Shown: positions 1-10,654, numbered from the stretch's first letter. The stretch is DNA of 64,000 nt from Ramlibacter rhizophilus (GCF_004681965.1 NZ_SMLL01000001.1:558001-622000), one strand, 5' to 3'. Notes: generated by a model from the sequence alone, not told the origin. Program-made: numbers and translations.

Positions 1-22
1 GCATCGCGCGAAAACCGCGCCT

Positions 23-48
23 TTGCAAGCCGCGGGGGGTTATATACT
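23..48 (+). promoter_or_regulatory. possible cysS promoter
   Basis: An AT-rich TATACT (43-48) lies in a very GC-rich stretch about 125 bp before cysS, with TTGCAA (23-28) upstream. The 14-bp spacing is short for a sigma-70 promoter, so either the -35 is weak or the box serves a divergent gene left of the window. Bases 49-173 hold nothing else that I can see. Confidence 0.25.
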
Positions 49-173
49 GCGGCGGATTGTAGCCACGGGCTGCCTTGCGCCATGCAGCGCCGGCACCCGC
101 TGCGGCCCGAACAAGAACACCCGAACCCACCGTATCCATCGGCCCTGCCCGCGTGCAGCGGCCGTGAGCATTC

Positions 174-1549
<1,376 letters not shown>

Positions 1550-1553
<4 letters not shown>

Positions 1554-2200
1554 GCGACGCGACCGGCAGCCCCGTGGAGGTCGTGCAGCCTCCCTACTGG
1601 CAGGAGGCCTGCAAGCACCTGGCGCGCAAGGACCGCGTGATGAAGCGCCTCATCCCGCAGTTCGGCGACGCCTGCCTGCGTTCGCGCGGCGACGCCTTCA
1701 CCACGCTGGCGCGCAGCATCGTCGGCCAGCAGATTTCCGTGAAGGCGGCGCAGAGCGTCTGGGACCGCTTCGCGCTGCTGCCGCGCAAGATGGCCCCGGC
1801 GGACGTGCTGCGCCTGAAGGTGGACGACATGCGCGCGGCGGGCCTGTCGGCGCGCAAGATCGAGTACCTGGTGGACCTGGCCCTGCACTTCGACTCCGGC
1901 GCCATCAAGGCCAGCGCCTGGGACGACATGGACGACGAGGCCGTCATCGCGGAGCTGGTGGACATCCGCGGCATCGGCCGCTGGACGGCGGAGATGTTCC
2001 TCATCTTCCACCTCATGCGCCCCAACGTGCTGCCGCTGGACGACATCGGCCTCATCAACGGCATCAGCAAGAACTATTTCTCCGGCGAGGCCGTCAGCCG
2101 CAGCGACGCCCGCGAGGTGGCGGCCGCCTGGGCCCCTTTTTGCAGCGTGGCCACTTGGTATATTTGGCGGTCGCTCGATCCGCTGCCGGTCGAGTATTAG
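1550..2200 (+). CDS. DNA-3-methyladenine glycosylase (AlkA-type HhH-GPD)
   Basis: Base-excision repair glycosylase, 216 residues, probably removing alkylated purines such as 3-methyladenine. The helix-hairpin-helix shows as [13 protein letters not shown], followed by the catalytic aspartate in LPLDDIGL, where AlkA-like enzymes carry theirs. It lacks the N-terminal beta domain of E. coli AlkA, so it is the short form (Mag1-like). It starts inside the cysS stop codon. Substrate range cannot be read from sequence. The reading frame is open well upstream, but the ATG at 1550 gives the homologous N-terminus MSDATGSP. Confidence 0.92.
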
Positions 2201-2248
2201 GGTCCGGAGCCCCCGCGCGCGGCTCCCCAGAAAACAATCGAGGTCCTC

Positions 2249-3226
2249 TTGGCCAAACGAACCTTTCTCGATTTCGAGCAGCCCATCGCCGAGCTCGAAA
2301 CCAAGATCGAAGAACTGCGCTACGTGCAGACCGAGTCGGCGGTGGACATCTCCGAGGAGATCGACCAGCTCTCCAAGAAGAGCCAGCAGCTGACCAAGGA
2401 CATCTACAGCGAGCTCACCCCCTGGCAGATCACCAAGATCGCGCGCCATCCCGAACGGCCGTACACGCTGGACTACGTGGGCGAAATCTTCACGCAGTTC
2501 GTCGAGATGCACGGCGACCGCCATTTCGCCGACGACAAGTCCATCGTCGGCGGCCTGGCCCGCTTCAACGGCCACGCCTGCATGGTGCTGGGCCACCAGA
2601 AGGGGCGTGACACGCGCGAGCGCGCCGCCCGCAACTTCGGCATGAGCCGGCCCGAGGGCTACCGCAAGGCGCTGCGCCTCATGAAGACCGCCGAGAAGTT
2701 CAAGCTGCCGGTCTTCACCTTCGTGGACACGCCCGGCGCCTACCCCGGCATCGACGCCGAGGAACGCGGCCAGTCGGAAGCCATCGGCCGCAACATCTTC
2801 GAGATGGCGCAGCTGCAGGTGCCCATCATCACCACCATCATCGGCGAGGGCGGCTCCGGCGGCGCGCTGGCCATCTCGGTGGCCGACCAGGTGCTCATGC
2901 TGCAGTACTCCGTGTATTCGGTCATCAGCCCCGAAGGCTGCGCCTCCATCCTCTGGAAGACCGCCGACAAGGCCCAGGACGCGGCCGATGCCATGGGCAT
3001 CACGGCGCATCGCCTCAAGGCCCTGGGCCTGGTCGACAAGATCGTGAGCGAGCCGGTGGGCGGTGCCCACCGCGACCACCGCCACATGGCCGCGCTCCTC
3101 AAGCGCGCCCTCAACGACGCCTGGCGCCAGGTGGCCGACCTCAAGCCGCGCGAGCTGCTGGACCGGCGCTACGAGCGGCTGCAAAGCTATGGCCGCTTCA
3201 ACGACACCAAGGCCGAAGCCCTCTGA
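2249..3226 (+). CDS. accA: acetyl-CoA carboxylase carboxyltransferase subunit alpha
   Basis: Alpha subunit of the AccAD carboxyltransferase, which moves CO2 from carboxybiotin to acetyl-CoA to make malonyl-CoA for fatty acid synthesis. It has 325 residues, full length. The family N-terminus ([12 protein letters not shown]) and the glycine-rich [11 protein letters not shown] oxyanion segment are clear. The start is TTG at 2249, with GAGG at 2240-2243 as ribosome binding site; no ATG is suitably placed. Its last 38 bp overlap the proposed tilS start, suggesting cotranscription. accD is not in the window. Confidence 0.97.
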   Translation: MAKRTFLDFEQPIAELETKIEELRYVQTESAVDISEEIDQLSKKSQQLTKDIYSELTPWQITKIARHPERPYTLDYVGEIFTQFVEMHGDRHFADDKSIVGGLARFNGHACMVLGHQKGRDTRERAARNFGMSRPEGYRKALRLMKTAEKFKLPVFTFVDTPGAYPGIDAEERGQSEAIGRNIFEMAQLQVPIITTIIGEGGSGGALAISVADQVLMLQYSVYSVISPEGCASILWKTADKAQDAADAMGITAHRLKALGLVDKIVSEPVGGAHRDHRHMAALLKRALNDAWRQVADLKPRELLDRRYERLQSYGRFNDTKAEAL

Positions 3227-4181
3227 GTCGTCCTCCCCGGCGCGCGGGCCCGTGGAGGCCGCGCTCGCCGACGTGCCCGTGGGCGTGCCGCTGGGCGTGG
3301 CCTACAGCGGCGGTGCCGATTCCACGGCGCTTCTCCTCGCCGCCGCGCGGCTGCGGCCCGGCCAGGTGCAGGCCCTGCATGTCCACCATGGCCTGCAGGC
3401 CGCGGCCGACGACTTCGAGCGCCATTGCGCGCAGGTCTGCGAATGCCTGGGCGTGCCGATCCACGTCGAGCGCGTCGATGCGCGCCACGCGCCCGGCGAC
3501 AGCCCCGAGGATGCCGCCCGCCGTGCCCGCTACGAAGCCCTCGCGCGCGTGGCGCAGGCCCATGGCCTGCGCACGGTGCTGCTCGGCCAGCACGCGGACG
3601 ACCAGGTGGAGACGCTGCTGCTGGCGCTGAGCCGCGGCGCGGGCCTGCCCGGCCTGGCCGGCATGGCGCCGTCCTTCGAACGCGACGGCGTCACCTTCCT
3701 GCGCCCCCTGCTGCGCCTGCCCGGGCCGGTGCTGCGGGAATGGCTGCGAACCCAGGGACAGGGCTGGATCGAGGACCCGAGCAACGCCGACACCGGCCTC
3801 ACGCGCAACCGCATCCGCCACGGGCTCATGCCCGCGCTGGAAGCGGCCTTCCCGGCCTTTCGCGACACCTTCGCGCGCTCGGCCCGGCACGCGGCGCAGG
3901 CGCAGCGGCTGCTGCACGCGCTGGCGCAGGACGACCTGTCCGCCATGCAGGGCGACCCGGACATCGCGGCCCTGCAGCGCCTGCCCCGCGAGCGCCAGGC
4001 CAACCTGCTGCGCCATTGGCTCGCTGCCGGCCACGGCGTGGCCTGCAGCAGCGCGCAACTGGAGGAACTGCTGGACCAGGTGCAGGCCTGCCGCACGCGC
4101 GGCCATGGCATCCGCATCAAGGTCGCCTCCGGCCGCGTCGAACGCGAAGGCCCGCGGCTGGCCTGGCACCCGGCGATATAA
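3189..4181 (+). CDS. tilS: tRNA(Ile)-lysidine synthase
   Basis: ATP-dependent enzyme that converts C34 of tRNA-Ile(CAU) to lysidine so that it reads AUA; essential in bacteria. The PP-loop SGGADS is at residues 40-45 and the N-type ATPase domain covers roughly residues 30-215, with a smaller C-terminal domain after it. Two starts are possible: ATG 3189 inside accA (330 residues) or GTG 3252 after the accA stop (309 residues). The low-complexity Pro/Ser-rich first 20 residues make the GTG plausible. The stop codon overlaps the candidate lysC -10 box. Confidence 0.93.
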   Translation: MAASTTPRPKPSESSSPARGPVEAALADVPVGVPLGVAYSGGADSTALLLAAARLRPGQVQALHVHHGLQAAADDFERHCAQVCECLGVPIHVERVDARHAPGDSPEDAARRARYEALARVAQAHGLRTVLLGQHADDQVETLLLALSRGAGLPGLAGMAPSFERDGVTFLRPLLRLPGPVLREWLRTQGQGWIEDPSNADTGLTRNRIRHGLMPALEAAFPAFRDTFARSARHAAQAQRLLHALAQDDLSAMQGDPDIAALQRLPRERQANLLRHWLAAGHGVACSSAQLEELLDQVQACRTRGHGIRIKVASGRVEREGPRLAWHPAI

Positions 4182-4182
4182 T
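4177..4182 (+). promoter_or_regulatory. lysC promoter -10 box
   Basis: A perfect TATAAT covers the end of tilS, with its TAA inside the box, 84 bp before the lysC ATG. No convincing -35 is visible at 16-18 bp spacing, so an activator or an extended contact may be needed. It suggests lysC has its own promoter in addition to read-through from tilS. Confidence 0.45.
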
Positions 4183-4265
4183 TTCGCCGCTTTTGCGCAG
4201 GACGCCCCGTCCTTGCGGCCAGCGACTTCCAGCCTTGCCGCCCGCGCGCCTTTCTCTTCTTTTCC

Positions 4266-5534
4266 ATGGCATTGATCGTTCACAAATACGGCGGCACGTC
4301 GATGGGCTCGACCGAGCGCATCCGCAACGTCGCCAAGCGCGTGGCCAAGTGGGCGCGGGCAGGCCACCAGATGGTCGTGGTGCCCAGCGCCATGAGCGGC
4401 GAGACCAACCGCCTGCTCGGCCTGGCCAAGGAGCTGTCGCCCGCGCGCTCCTCCGATGCCCTGCTGCGCGAGCTGGACATGCTGGCCTCCACGGGCGAGC
4501 AGGTCTCGGTCGGCCTGCTGGCCATCGCCCTGCAGGCCGAGGGCCTGGAGGCGGTGAGCTACGCGGGCTGGCAGGTGCCGGTGCGCACCAACAGCGCCTA
4601 CACCAAGGCCCGCATCGAATCCATCGAGGACAAGAAGGTCCGCGCTGATCTTGCCGCCGGCAAGGTCGTCGTCATCACGGGCTTCCAGGGCGTGGACGAG
4701 AAGGGCAACATCACCACGCTCGGCCGTGGCGGCAGCGACACCTCGGCGGTGGCGGTGGCCGCTGCCATGCAGGCGGCCGAATGCCTGATCTACACGGACG
4801 TGGACGGCGTCTACACCACCGATCCGCGCGTGGTGCCCGAGGCACGGCGCCTGTCGTCGGTCAGCTTCGAGGAAATGCTCGAGATGGCCTCCATGGGCTC
4901 CAAGGTGCTGCAGATCCGCTCAGTGGAGTTCGCGGGCAAGTACCGCGTGCCCCTGCGCGTGCTGTCCAGCTTCACACCCTGGGACATCCCGATCGAGGAA
5001 GAAGCCCACTCCGGCACCTTGATCACTTTTGAGGAAGACGAACAAATGGAACAAGCCGTTGTCTCCGGCATCGCGTTCAACCGCGACGAGGCCAAGATCT
5101 CCGTGCTGGGCGTGCCCGACAAGCCCGGCATCGCCTACACCATCCTGGGTGCGGTGGCCGACGCCAACATCGAGGTGGACGTCATCATCCAGAACATCTC
5201 CAAGGACGGCAAAACCGACTTCAGCTTCACGGTGCACCGCAACGACTACGCGCGCACCGTGGACCTGCTCAAGACCAAGGTGCTGCCCAGCCTGGGCACG
5301 GACCAGATCGAGGGCGACACCCGCATCTGCAAGGTCAGCATCGTGGGCATCGGCATGCGCAGCCACGTGGGCATCGCCAGCAAGATGTTCCGCGCGCTGT
5401 CGGAGGAGGGCATCAACATCCAGATGATCTCCACCAGCGAGATCAAGACTTCGGTCGTCATCGACGAGAAGTACATGGAGCTGGCCGTGCGCGCCCTGCA
5501 CCGCGCCTTCGATCTCGACCAGCCGGAGAGCTGA
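4266..5534 (+). CDS. lysC: aspartate kinase (alpha subunit / full length)
   Basis: Phosphorylates aspartate, the first committed step to lysine, threonine, methionine and diaminopimelate. It has 422 residues. The kinase domain opens with KYGGTSMGS and carries the GRGGSDTSAVA nucleotide-binding segment. Two ACT domains occupy about residues 265-420 and would bind feedback inhibitors (lysine and/or threonine). A well-placed internal start at 5046 suggests an alpha2beta2 enzyme as in Corynebacterium and Bacillus; see the nested entry. tRNA-Ser follows 38 bp downstream. Confidence 0.97.
   Translation: MALIVHKYGGTSMGSTERIRNVAKRVAKWARAGHQMVVVPSAMSGETNRLLGLAKELSPARSSDALLRELDMLASTGEQVSVGLLAIALQAEGLEAVSYAGWQVPVRTNSAYTKARIESIEDKKVRADLAAGKVVVITGFQGVDEKGNITTLGRGGSDTSAVAVAAAMQAAECLIYTDVDGVYTTDPRVVPEARRLSSVSFEEMLEMASMGSKVLQIRSVEFAGKYRVPLRVLSSFTPWDIPIEEEAHSGTLITFEEDEQMEQAVVSGIAFNRDEAKISVLGVPDKPGIAYTILGAVADANIEVDVIIQNISKDGKTDFSFTVHRNDYARTVDLLKTKVLPSLGTDQIEGDTRICKVSIVGIGMRSHVGIASKMFRALSEEGINIQMISTSEIKTSVVIDEKYMELAVRALHRAFDLDQPES
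5046..5534 (+). CDS. probable internal translation start: aspartate kinase beta subunit
   Basis: An in-frame ATG at codon 261 of lysC is preceded at 8 bp by GAGGAAG (5031-5037), a good ribosome binding site inside a coding region. The product would be 162 residues starting MEQAVVSGIAFNRDEAK and holding both ACT domains. Known beta subunits of alpha2beta2 aspartokinases (for example C. glutamicum) start at the equivalent MEEAV position. Seen: ATG, site and spacing. Inferred: that it is used. Confidence 0.5.
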   Translation: MEQAVVSGIAFNRDEAKISVLGVPDKPGIAYTILGAVADANIEVDVIIQNISKDGKTDFSFTVHRNDYARTVDLLKTKVLPSLGTDQIEGDTRICKVSIVGIGMRSHVGIASKMFRALSEEGINIQMISTSEIKTSVVIDEKYMELAVRALHRAFDLDQPES

Positions 5535-5572
5535 ACTGCCCCGGGCTTGGGTTATCATCCAGCCCCTGCACA

Positions 5573-5665
5573 GGAAACGTGACCGAGAGGCCGAAGGTGC
5601 TCCCCTGCTAAGGGAGTATGCGGTGTAGAGCCGCATCGAGGGTTCGAATCCCTCCGTTTCCGCCA
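5573..5665 (+). tRNA. tRNA-Ser(GCT)
   Basis: The acceptor stem GGAAACG (5573-5579) pairs with CGTTTCC (5655-5661), followed by G and an encoded CCA (5663-5665). The anticodon loop is CTGCTAA, giving anticodon GCT, which reads AGC/AGU. A long variable arm (ATGCGG with CCGCAT) marks a class II serine tRNA, and the T-loop TTCGAAT is canonical. A TATCAT at 5553-5558 could be its -10 box. The stretch 5666-5870 beyond it shows no gene or clear structure. Confidence 0.97.
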
Positions 5666-5870
5666 GGACCCTCCCCAAGGACAGCAGCACACTGCCGTCG
5701 CTTCGCGGAAAGGCGTCCTGAACTCACTCCCCCACTTCTCATGCCGGCCCGGCGTGGCAGACCCCGCAGAGCTGGTTGCCCTTCGTGTTCCTGCAGTACG
5801 CCGTATCCGTGCGCGTGGTACGCGCGCCGCTTCCCGTCGATGGAAGACGTGCGAGAACACGGCTTGGGGC

Positions 5871-6056
5871 TCAGCAGGTCTTGATGCGCCCGCTGCGGTC
5901 GTACTGCACCGTCACGCCGCTCGGGAACTGAAGGTAGGCCACGCCGTCCACGCAGGAGACGGCGTAGCCGGTGAGGTTGGCCGTGAACTTCCGCTCGAAC
6001 CAGCCACAGCCGCTCACGAGAACACTCGCCAATGCGACGACGATCACCCGATGCAT
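5871..6056 (-). CDS. small putative lipoprotein, 61 residues
   Basis: Unrecognised family. The N-terminus MHRVIVVALASVLVSGC is a lipoprotein signal with lipobox LVSGC (Cys at residue 17), so the mature protein would be a lipid-anchored peptide of 45 residues. It contains two further cysteines, near residues 35 and 61. A strong GGAGGT ribosome binding site lies 5 bp before the ATG, which supports a real gene despite its size. It is downstream of the LysR gene on the same strand with a 35-bp gap. Function unknown; the two spare cysteines could form a disulfide. Confidence 0.7.
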   Translation of the reverse strand: MHRVIVVALASVLVSGCGWFERKFTANLTGYAVSCVDGVAYLQFPSGVTVQYDRSGRIKTC

Positions 6057-6091
6057 AAGGACCTCCAGGACAGGGCGGTCCAATGTACCGG

Positions 6092-6994
6092 CTAGCCGGC
6101 CAGCCGGGCTGCAGCCGCCTTCAGGGCCTGCGCGAAGTCCGCCGCCGCCGGCTTGCCCGCCGCGCCCCGCCGCGAGACGAGGAACAGGTCCAGGTGCACC
6201 GCCGGCTCCACGAGCATGGCCACGCTCAGCCCGTGGCGCACGCACTCGTCCAGCACGAAGGACGGGACGATGGCATGTCCGTGCCCGGCCTGCACCATGC
6301 CGATGAGCGTGCTGATGAGGTTCATGCGCGGGCGGTCCTGCGGCTGGCTGCCCAGGCGGCCCAGGTGCTTCTCGATCAGCGCCTGGATCGGGTTGTCCGT
6401 GGGCAGGCTCACCAGCGGCAGGCCCTTGAGGCTGCTCCAGGGGCGGCTCGGGCCCAGGCCGGGGGGCTGCGTGCCGGGCGGGCTGATGCGCATCAGCCTG
6501 AAGCGGCACACCGGCTCGCGCACCAGGCCCGCGGCCGGCTTGATGAAGAAGCCCAGGCCGATGTCCGCCTCTTCCTCCAGCACCCGGCGGCGCACCATGT
6601 TCACGTCCACGTCGGCCAGCCGTACCCGGACGTTGCGATGGGTCTCGGCGAAGCGGCGCACCACGGCCGGCAGCAGGGTTGCCGCCACCATGGGCGTGGC
6701 CGCCACGTCAAGGCGCGAGCGCACCGCCTCCTGCGCGCCGCCGATCACGGCCTCCAGGCTGCGCAGCTCGCCGACGATGCGTTCGGCCACGGGTTGCAGG
6801 CGGCGGCCCGCCTCGGTCAGCGTGACCGAACGGGTGGTCCGCTCGAACAGGCGCGCGCCCACCTGCTCCTCCAGTTCCTTGACCAGCATGCTCACGCCGG
6901 AAGGCGACAGCGGAATGGTTTCGGCCGCGCGGGCGAAGCTCTGCAGCCGGCAGATTTCCAGGAAGGCGAGCAGCTGGCGGCTGCTCACATTCAT
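6092..6994 (-). CDS. LysR-family transcriptional regulator
   Basis: 300 residues: an N-terminal winged helix-turn-helix (helix FARAAETIPLSPSGVSMLVK, about residues 17-36) followed by a type-2 periplasmic-binding-like effector domain. The ATG at 6994 is preferred over 7015 because AGGGAAG lies just before it and it gives the usual MNVSSRQL start. It is divergent from the FAD monooxygenase gene, with a palindromic candidate operator between them. It probably controls that gene and the Bug receptor and hydrolase behind it, with the substrate or an intermediate as inducer (inference). Confidence 0.93.
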   Translation of the reverse strand: MNVSSRQLLAFLEICRLQSFARAAETIPLSPSGVSMLVKELEEQVGARLFERTTRSVTLTEAGRRLQPVAERIVGELRSLEAVIGGAQEAVRSRLDVAATPMVAATLLPAVVRRFAETHRNVRVRLADVDVNMVRRRVLEEEADIGLGFFIKPAAGLVREPVCRFRLMRISPPGTQPPGLGPSRPWSSLKGLPLVSLPTDNPIQALIEKHLGRLGSQPQDRPRMNLISTLIGMVQAGHGHAIVPSFVLDECVRHGLSVAMLVEPAVHLDLFLVSRRGAAGKPAAADFAQALKAAAARLAG

Positions 6995-7021
6995 CAACTT
7001 CCCTGAATAGTTCATCAGAAT

Positions 7022-7049
7022 GTTCCGTTTGATTCATGTCAAGGAACGG
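7022..7049. promoter_or_regulatory. candidate LysR operator between divergent genes
   Basis: The segment holds nested inverted repeats: GTTCC (7022-7026) with GGAAC (7043-7047), CCGTT with AACGG, and at the centre TTGA (7029-7032) with TCAA (7039-7042), which also fits the T-N11-A pattern bound by LysR proteins. It sits between the two divergent starts, where autoregulation and activation sites of LysR genes normally lie. Confidence 0.4.
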
Positions 7050-7108
7050 CTTCCAATTGTGTGGCAGCGCGGCGCCGTGGGCGCCGGTTGCACCGGACTT
7101 GGAGCAAG

Positions 7109-8734
7109 ATGACTACGGACAGGACAACGGCCGGCCAGCAGGACGCCGGCGTGGTGATCGTCGGCGGCGGCCCCGTCGGCATGGGCCTTGCGATCGAACT
7201 GGGCCAGCGCGGCATCCGCTGCACGGTGGTGGAGCGCTACGCGCAGCCGCAGCCCATCCCGAAGGGGCAGAACCTCACGCAGCGCACCATGGAGCACTTC
7301 CACTTCTGGGGTGCGGAAAAGGCCTTGCGCGCCGCGCGCACCATTCCCGCGGAGTACGGCATCGGCGGCCTGACCGCCTACGGCAGCCTGCTGGGGCCCT
7401 ACCACTACGATTGGCTGCAGCGGGAGCTGGTCAAGCCCTTCTACTTCACTGCCAACGAGCGCCTGCCGCAGTACGCCACCGAGGCGGTGCTGCGCGCGCG
7501 CGCGGCGCAACTGCCCAGCGTGGAGACCCTCTACGGCTGGGACGCCGAGACGCTGTCGCAGGACGCCGAGGGCGTGACGGTGAACGTCCGCGAACGCCGC
7601 GGCGAGGGCCGGCGCACGCTGCGTGCGGCCTATGCGGTGGGCTGCGACGGCGCGCGTTCCAGCGTGCGCGAGCAGGCCGGCATCACCCAGACGCGCACCG
7701 ACCACGACCGCGTGATGGTGCTGCTGGTGTTCAAGTCGCGCCAGCTGCACGAGCTGCTGCAGCGCTACCCGGGCAAGAGCTACTACAACGTGCTGCAGCC
7801 CGAGCTGGAGGGCTACTGGAAGTTCCTGGGCCGGGTGGACCTGGGCAGCACCTGGTTCTTCCACGCGCCGGTGCCCGTCGGCACCACGGCCGAGAACTTC
7901 GACTTCAAGCGCTTCCTGAACGAGGCGGTGGGTGCGGACTTCGAGGTGGACTTCGAGCACATCGGCTTCTGGGACCTGCGCTTCGCCATCGCCGACCGCT
8001 ACCGGGCCGGCCGGGTGTTCATCGCCGGCGACGCCGCGCACAGCCACCCGCCTTATGGTGGCTACGGCGTCAACTCCGGGCTGGAGGACGCGCGCAACCT
8101 GGGCTGGAAGCTGGCCGCCACGCTGCAGGGCTGGGGCGCGCAGGCGCTGCTGGACACCTACGACGCCGAGCGGCGTCCGGTGTTCGCCTCCACCATCGAC
8201 GACTTCATCGCCAAGTCCATCGCCGACGACAAGCAGTTCCTGGAGGCCCACGACCCGGCGCGCGATCGCGCCGGCTTCGAGGCCGCCTGGCAGGCGCGCG
8301 CGCAGGGCGCGGTGGGCGAGGTGAACGCCTTCGAGCCGCACTACGAGGGCTCGCCCGTGGTGTGGCCCGGTACGGGCGAGGCCCGCTGCAGCGCCAAGGG
8401 CTCGCACCGCTTCGAGGCCCGTGCCGGGCACCACCTGGCGCCGGCCGTGCTGGCCGATGGGCGCAATGTGTTCGAAACGCTCGGCCCCGGCTTCACCTTG
8501 CTCGCGCTGGGTGCCGATGCCCAGGCCACCCAGGCTTTCCGGGACGCGGCGGCCGAACAGGGCCTGCCACTGCAGCTGGTGCAGGAAGCCGCCGGCGGTG
8601 AAGCAGATCGCTACGGCGCGCAGTGGGTGCTGGTACGGCCGGACCACTTCGTGGCCTGGGTCGGCCATGAACCCACTTGCTCGATCGACCAGGCGCGCCG
8701 CGTGCTGGCCCTGGCCCAGGGCCGCGCTGGCTAG
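7109..8734 (+). CDS. FAD-dependent aromatic-type monooxygenase
   Basis: 541-residue class A flavoprotein hydroxylase of the PHBH superfamily (TfdB/MhpA-like). The dinucleotide-binding motif IVGGGPVGMGLAIELG is near the N-terminus with a terminal acidic VER, and the second FAD motif GRVFIAGDAAHSHPPYGG is near residue 306. A C-terminal thioredoxin-like extension of about 150 residues, typical of phenol-hydroxylase relatives, is present. The ATG at 7109 has GGAG six bases upstream. It probably hydroxylates an aromatic or aromatic-like acid with NAD(P)H and O2; the substrate is not readable. It is followed by a Bug receptor and an alpha/beta hydrolase, a set suggesting uptake, hydroxylation and hydrolysis of one compound (inference). 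Confidence 0.9.
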   Translation: MTTDRTTAGQQDAGVVIVGGGPVGMGLAIELGQRGIRCTVVERYAQPQPIPKGQNLTQRTMEHFHFWGAEKALRAARTIPAEYGIGGLTAYGSLLGPYHYDWLQRELVKPFYFTANERLPQYATEAVLRARAAQLPSVETLYGWDAETLSQDAEGVTVNVRERRGEGRRTLRAAYAVGCDGARSSVREQAGITQTRTDHDRVMVLLVFKSRQLHELLQRYPGKSYYNVLQPELEGYWKFLGRVDLGSTWFFHAPVPVGTTAENFDFKRFLNEAVGADFEVDFEHIGFWDLRFAIADRYRAGRVFIAGDAAHSHPPYGGYGVNSGLEDARNLGWKLAATLQGWGAQALLDTYDAERRPVFASTIDDFIAKSIADDKQFLEAHDPARDRAGFEAAWQARAQGAVGEVNAFEPHYEGSPVVWPGTGEARCSAKGSHRFEARAGHHLAPAVLADGRNVFETLGPGFTLLALGADAQATQAFRDAAAEQGLPLQLVQEAAGGEADRYGAQWVLVRPDHFVAWVGHEPTCSIDQARRVLALAQGRAG

Positions 8735-8799
8735 CCGTCCGAGCCGCCATCCGCGCACCCGCGCGGCATGTCCATACGACCTATTTAACGGAGACGAAG

Positions 8800-9813
8800 A
8801 TGAACCTGATCCACACCCCTTCCGCCGCACGCCGCTCGGCCCTGCGACTGACCGCGGCCATCGCAGGCGCCGCCCTGCTGGCCGGCGCCGTCCTGCCGGC
8901 ATCGGCGCAGGACAAGTACCCCTCCACGGCCGTCAAGCTGGTGGTCCCCTTCGGGCCCGGCACGGGACCGGACATCCTGGGCCGCACCATCGGCCAGAAG
9001 CTGGCCGACAAGTGGGGCCAGCCGGTGGTGGTGGACAACCGCAACGGTGCCAGTTCCGCCATCGGCACGCAGCACGTCGCCGCCTCGCCCGCGGACGGCC
9101 ACACCATCATGGTCACGGCCAACACGCTGGTGCTGAACAAGGCACTGCGTCCCAACGCCAACTACGACCCGGTCAAGGACCTGCAGCCCATCGCGCCGCT
9201 GGCCATCGGTCGGCTGGCGCTGGTGGCGCACCCGAGCCTGGGCGTCAAGAACGTGGCCGAGCTGCTGGCCATGGCCAAGGCCAAGCCCGGCGAGATCAAC
9301 TACGCCTCGCCCGGCAACGGCACGCCGCACCACTTGGCGATGGAGCTGTTCAAGCAGGGCACGGGCGTGAACCTCACCCACATCCCCTACAGCGGCACCC
9401 CGGGCGCCGTGAAGGACGTGCTGGGCGGCCAGGTCAAGCTGATGTTCCTGCCGATCCACGTGGCGCAGGCGCAGGTGAAGGCGGGCCGGCTGGTCATGCT
9501 GGCCTCCGGGGGCAAGCAGCGCGCCGAGACCACGCCGGACGTGCCCTCGGTGGCCGAGGCCAGTGGCGTGAAGGACTTCGACGCCGACATCTGGTACGGC
9601 ATGTACGCCCCGGCCGGCACGCCGCCCGCGGTCGTGTCGCAGCTCAATCGCGACGTGAATGCGCTGCTGGCCTCGCCCGAGCTGAAGGAGGTGCTGTCCA
9701 AGCAGGGCCTGTCCACGCTCACCGGCTCGCCGCAGGACCTGGCCAAGCTCACGAGCGATGACCTGGCCCGCTGGGCCAAGGTGGTCAAGGCCGCGGACAT
9801 CAAGGCGGACTGA
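8800..9813 (+). CDS. Bug/TctC-family periplasmic solute receptor
   Basis: 337 residues with a clear Sec signal (about residues 1-35, ending ASAQ). The mature part has the Bug-family opening KLVVPFGPGTGPDILGR and the typical NYDPVKDLQPI and DVPSVAEA segments. Such receptors bind carboxylates or aromatic acids in the periplasm and deliver them to a TctAB-type membrane pair. No TctA or TctB gene is adjacent, so it either shares the TctAB at 18.9-21.0 kb, uses one elsewhere, or acts as a sensor. It follows the monooxygenase gene by 65 bp. Confidence 0.93.
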   Translation: MNLIHTPSAARRSALRLTAAIAGAALLAGAVLPASAQDKYPSTAVKLVVPFGPGTGPDILGRTIGQKLADKWGQPVVVDNRNGASSAIGTQHVAASPADGHTIMVTANTLVLNKALRPNANYDPVKDLQPIAPLAIGRLALVAHPSLGVKNVAELLAMAKAKPGEINYASPGNGTPHHLAMELFKQGTGVNLTHIPYSGTPGAVKDVLGGQVKLMFLPIHVAQAQVKAGRLVMLASGGKQRAETTPDVPSVAEASGVKDFDADIWYGMYAPAGTPPAVVSQLNRDVNALLASPELKEVLSKQGLSTLTGSPQDLAKLTSDDLARWAKVVKAADIKAD

Positions 9814-9817
9814 CGCC

Positions 9818-10654
9818 GTGCAGGTGGAGATCCACACCCTCCTCACCGAGGACGCGGTCACGCTGCAGCTCGCCTGGCTGCCGCCGCGCGACCCGCAGGC
9901 GCCGGTGCTGCTGGCCACCCACGGGGTGGGCAACTCCTTCACCCTCTCGGGCCTCTGGGGCGCGCTGCAGCGCGTCGCGGCGCGCGGCTGGGGCGTGGCG
10001 ATGATCAACAACCGGGGCCACGACTGGGTGGCCATGAACCCGGGCGATCGCCGCTGGGTCGGCGCGGCCTACGAGACCATCGAGGACTGCGTGCTGGACT
10101 TCCAGGCCGGCCAGCGCTGGCTGCGCGAACGGGGGCACCGGCGCATCGTGATCGCCGGCCACAGCCTGGGCGGCCTGAAGGCGGCGTACACGCAGGCCCA
10201 TGCCCCCGCCGACGAGGTCGTCGCGCTGGCGATGTTCTCCTCGCCGCGCCTGCCCGACGAAAAGGTCTGGGACTGGCCGGCGCACCAGCGCCTCCTGGCG
10301 CGCTGCCAGGAGATGGTGGCGCAAGGCCGGGGCGAGGAGCTGATGCACGTGGACATGCCCACCAACACGCCCGCGATGAAGGGGCTGATGTGCTTTCGGA
10401 CCTACATCAACAAGTACGGACCGGATGCGGCCACGACGGCGCTGCGCTATGCGGACCGCATCCGCGTGCCGGTCTTCCTGCTCGCCGGTGACCATGAGAA
10501 GCCGCAGCTGTCCTTTTCCATCGACTTCGAGCGCGCGTTGTCCAACGCGCCTTCGGTGCGGCGCGTGATGGTCGAGGACTGCGACCACATCTACACCGAC
10601 CGCCACCAGCAGGTGGCCGATGCGGCGCACGAGTGGCTGCTCACGCTGGGATAG
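9818..10654 (+). CDS. alpha/beta hydrolase
   Basis: 278 residues. The nucleophile elbow GHSLGG puts the catalytic serine at residue 116; the likely acid is the aspartate in LLAGDHEKP and the base the histidine in EDCDHIYTD. The proposed start is GTG at 9818, four bases after the receptor's stop, which makes operon coupling likely; the frame is open further upstream but only inside the preceding gene. No signal peptide, so cytoplasmic. It probably cleaves an ester or ring-fission product made by the upstream monooxygenase (inference). Confidence 0.87.
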   Translation: MQVEIHTLLTEDAVTLQLAWLPPRDPQAPVLLATHGVGNSFTLSGLWGALQRVAARGWGVAMINNRGHDWVAMNPGDRRWVGAAYETIEDCVLDFQAGQRWLRERGHRRIVIAGHSLGGLKAAYTQAHAPADEVVALAMFSSPRLPDEKVWDWPAHQRLLARCQEMVAQGRGEELMHVDMPTNTPAMKGLMCFRTYINKYGPDAATTALRYADRIRVPVFLLAGDHEKPQLSFSIDFERALSNAPSVRRVMVEDCDHIYTDRHQQVADAAHEWLLTLG

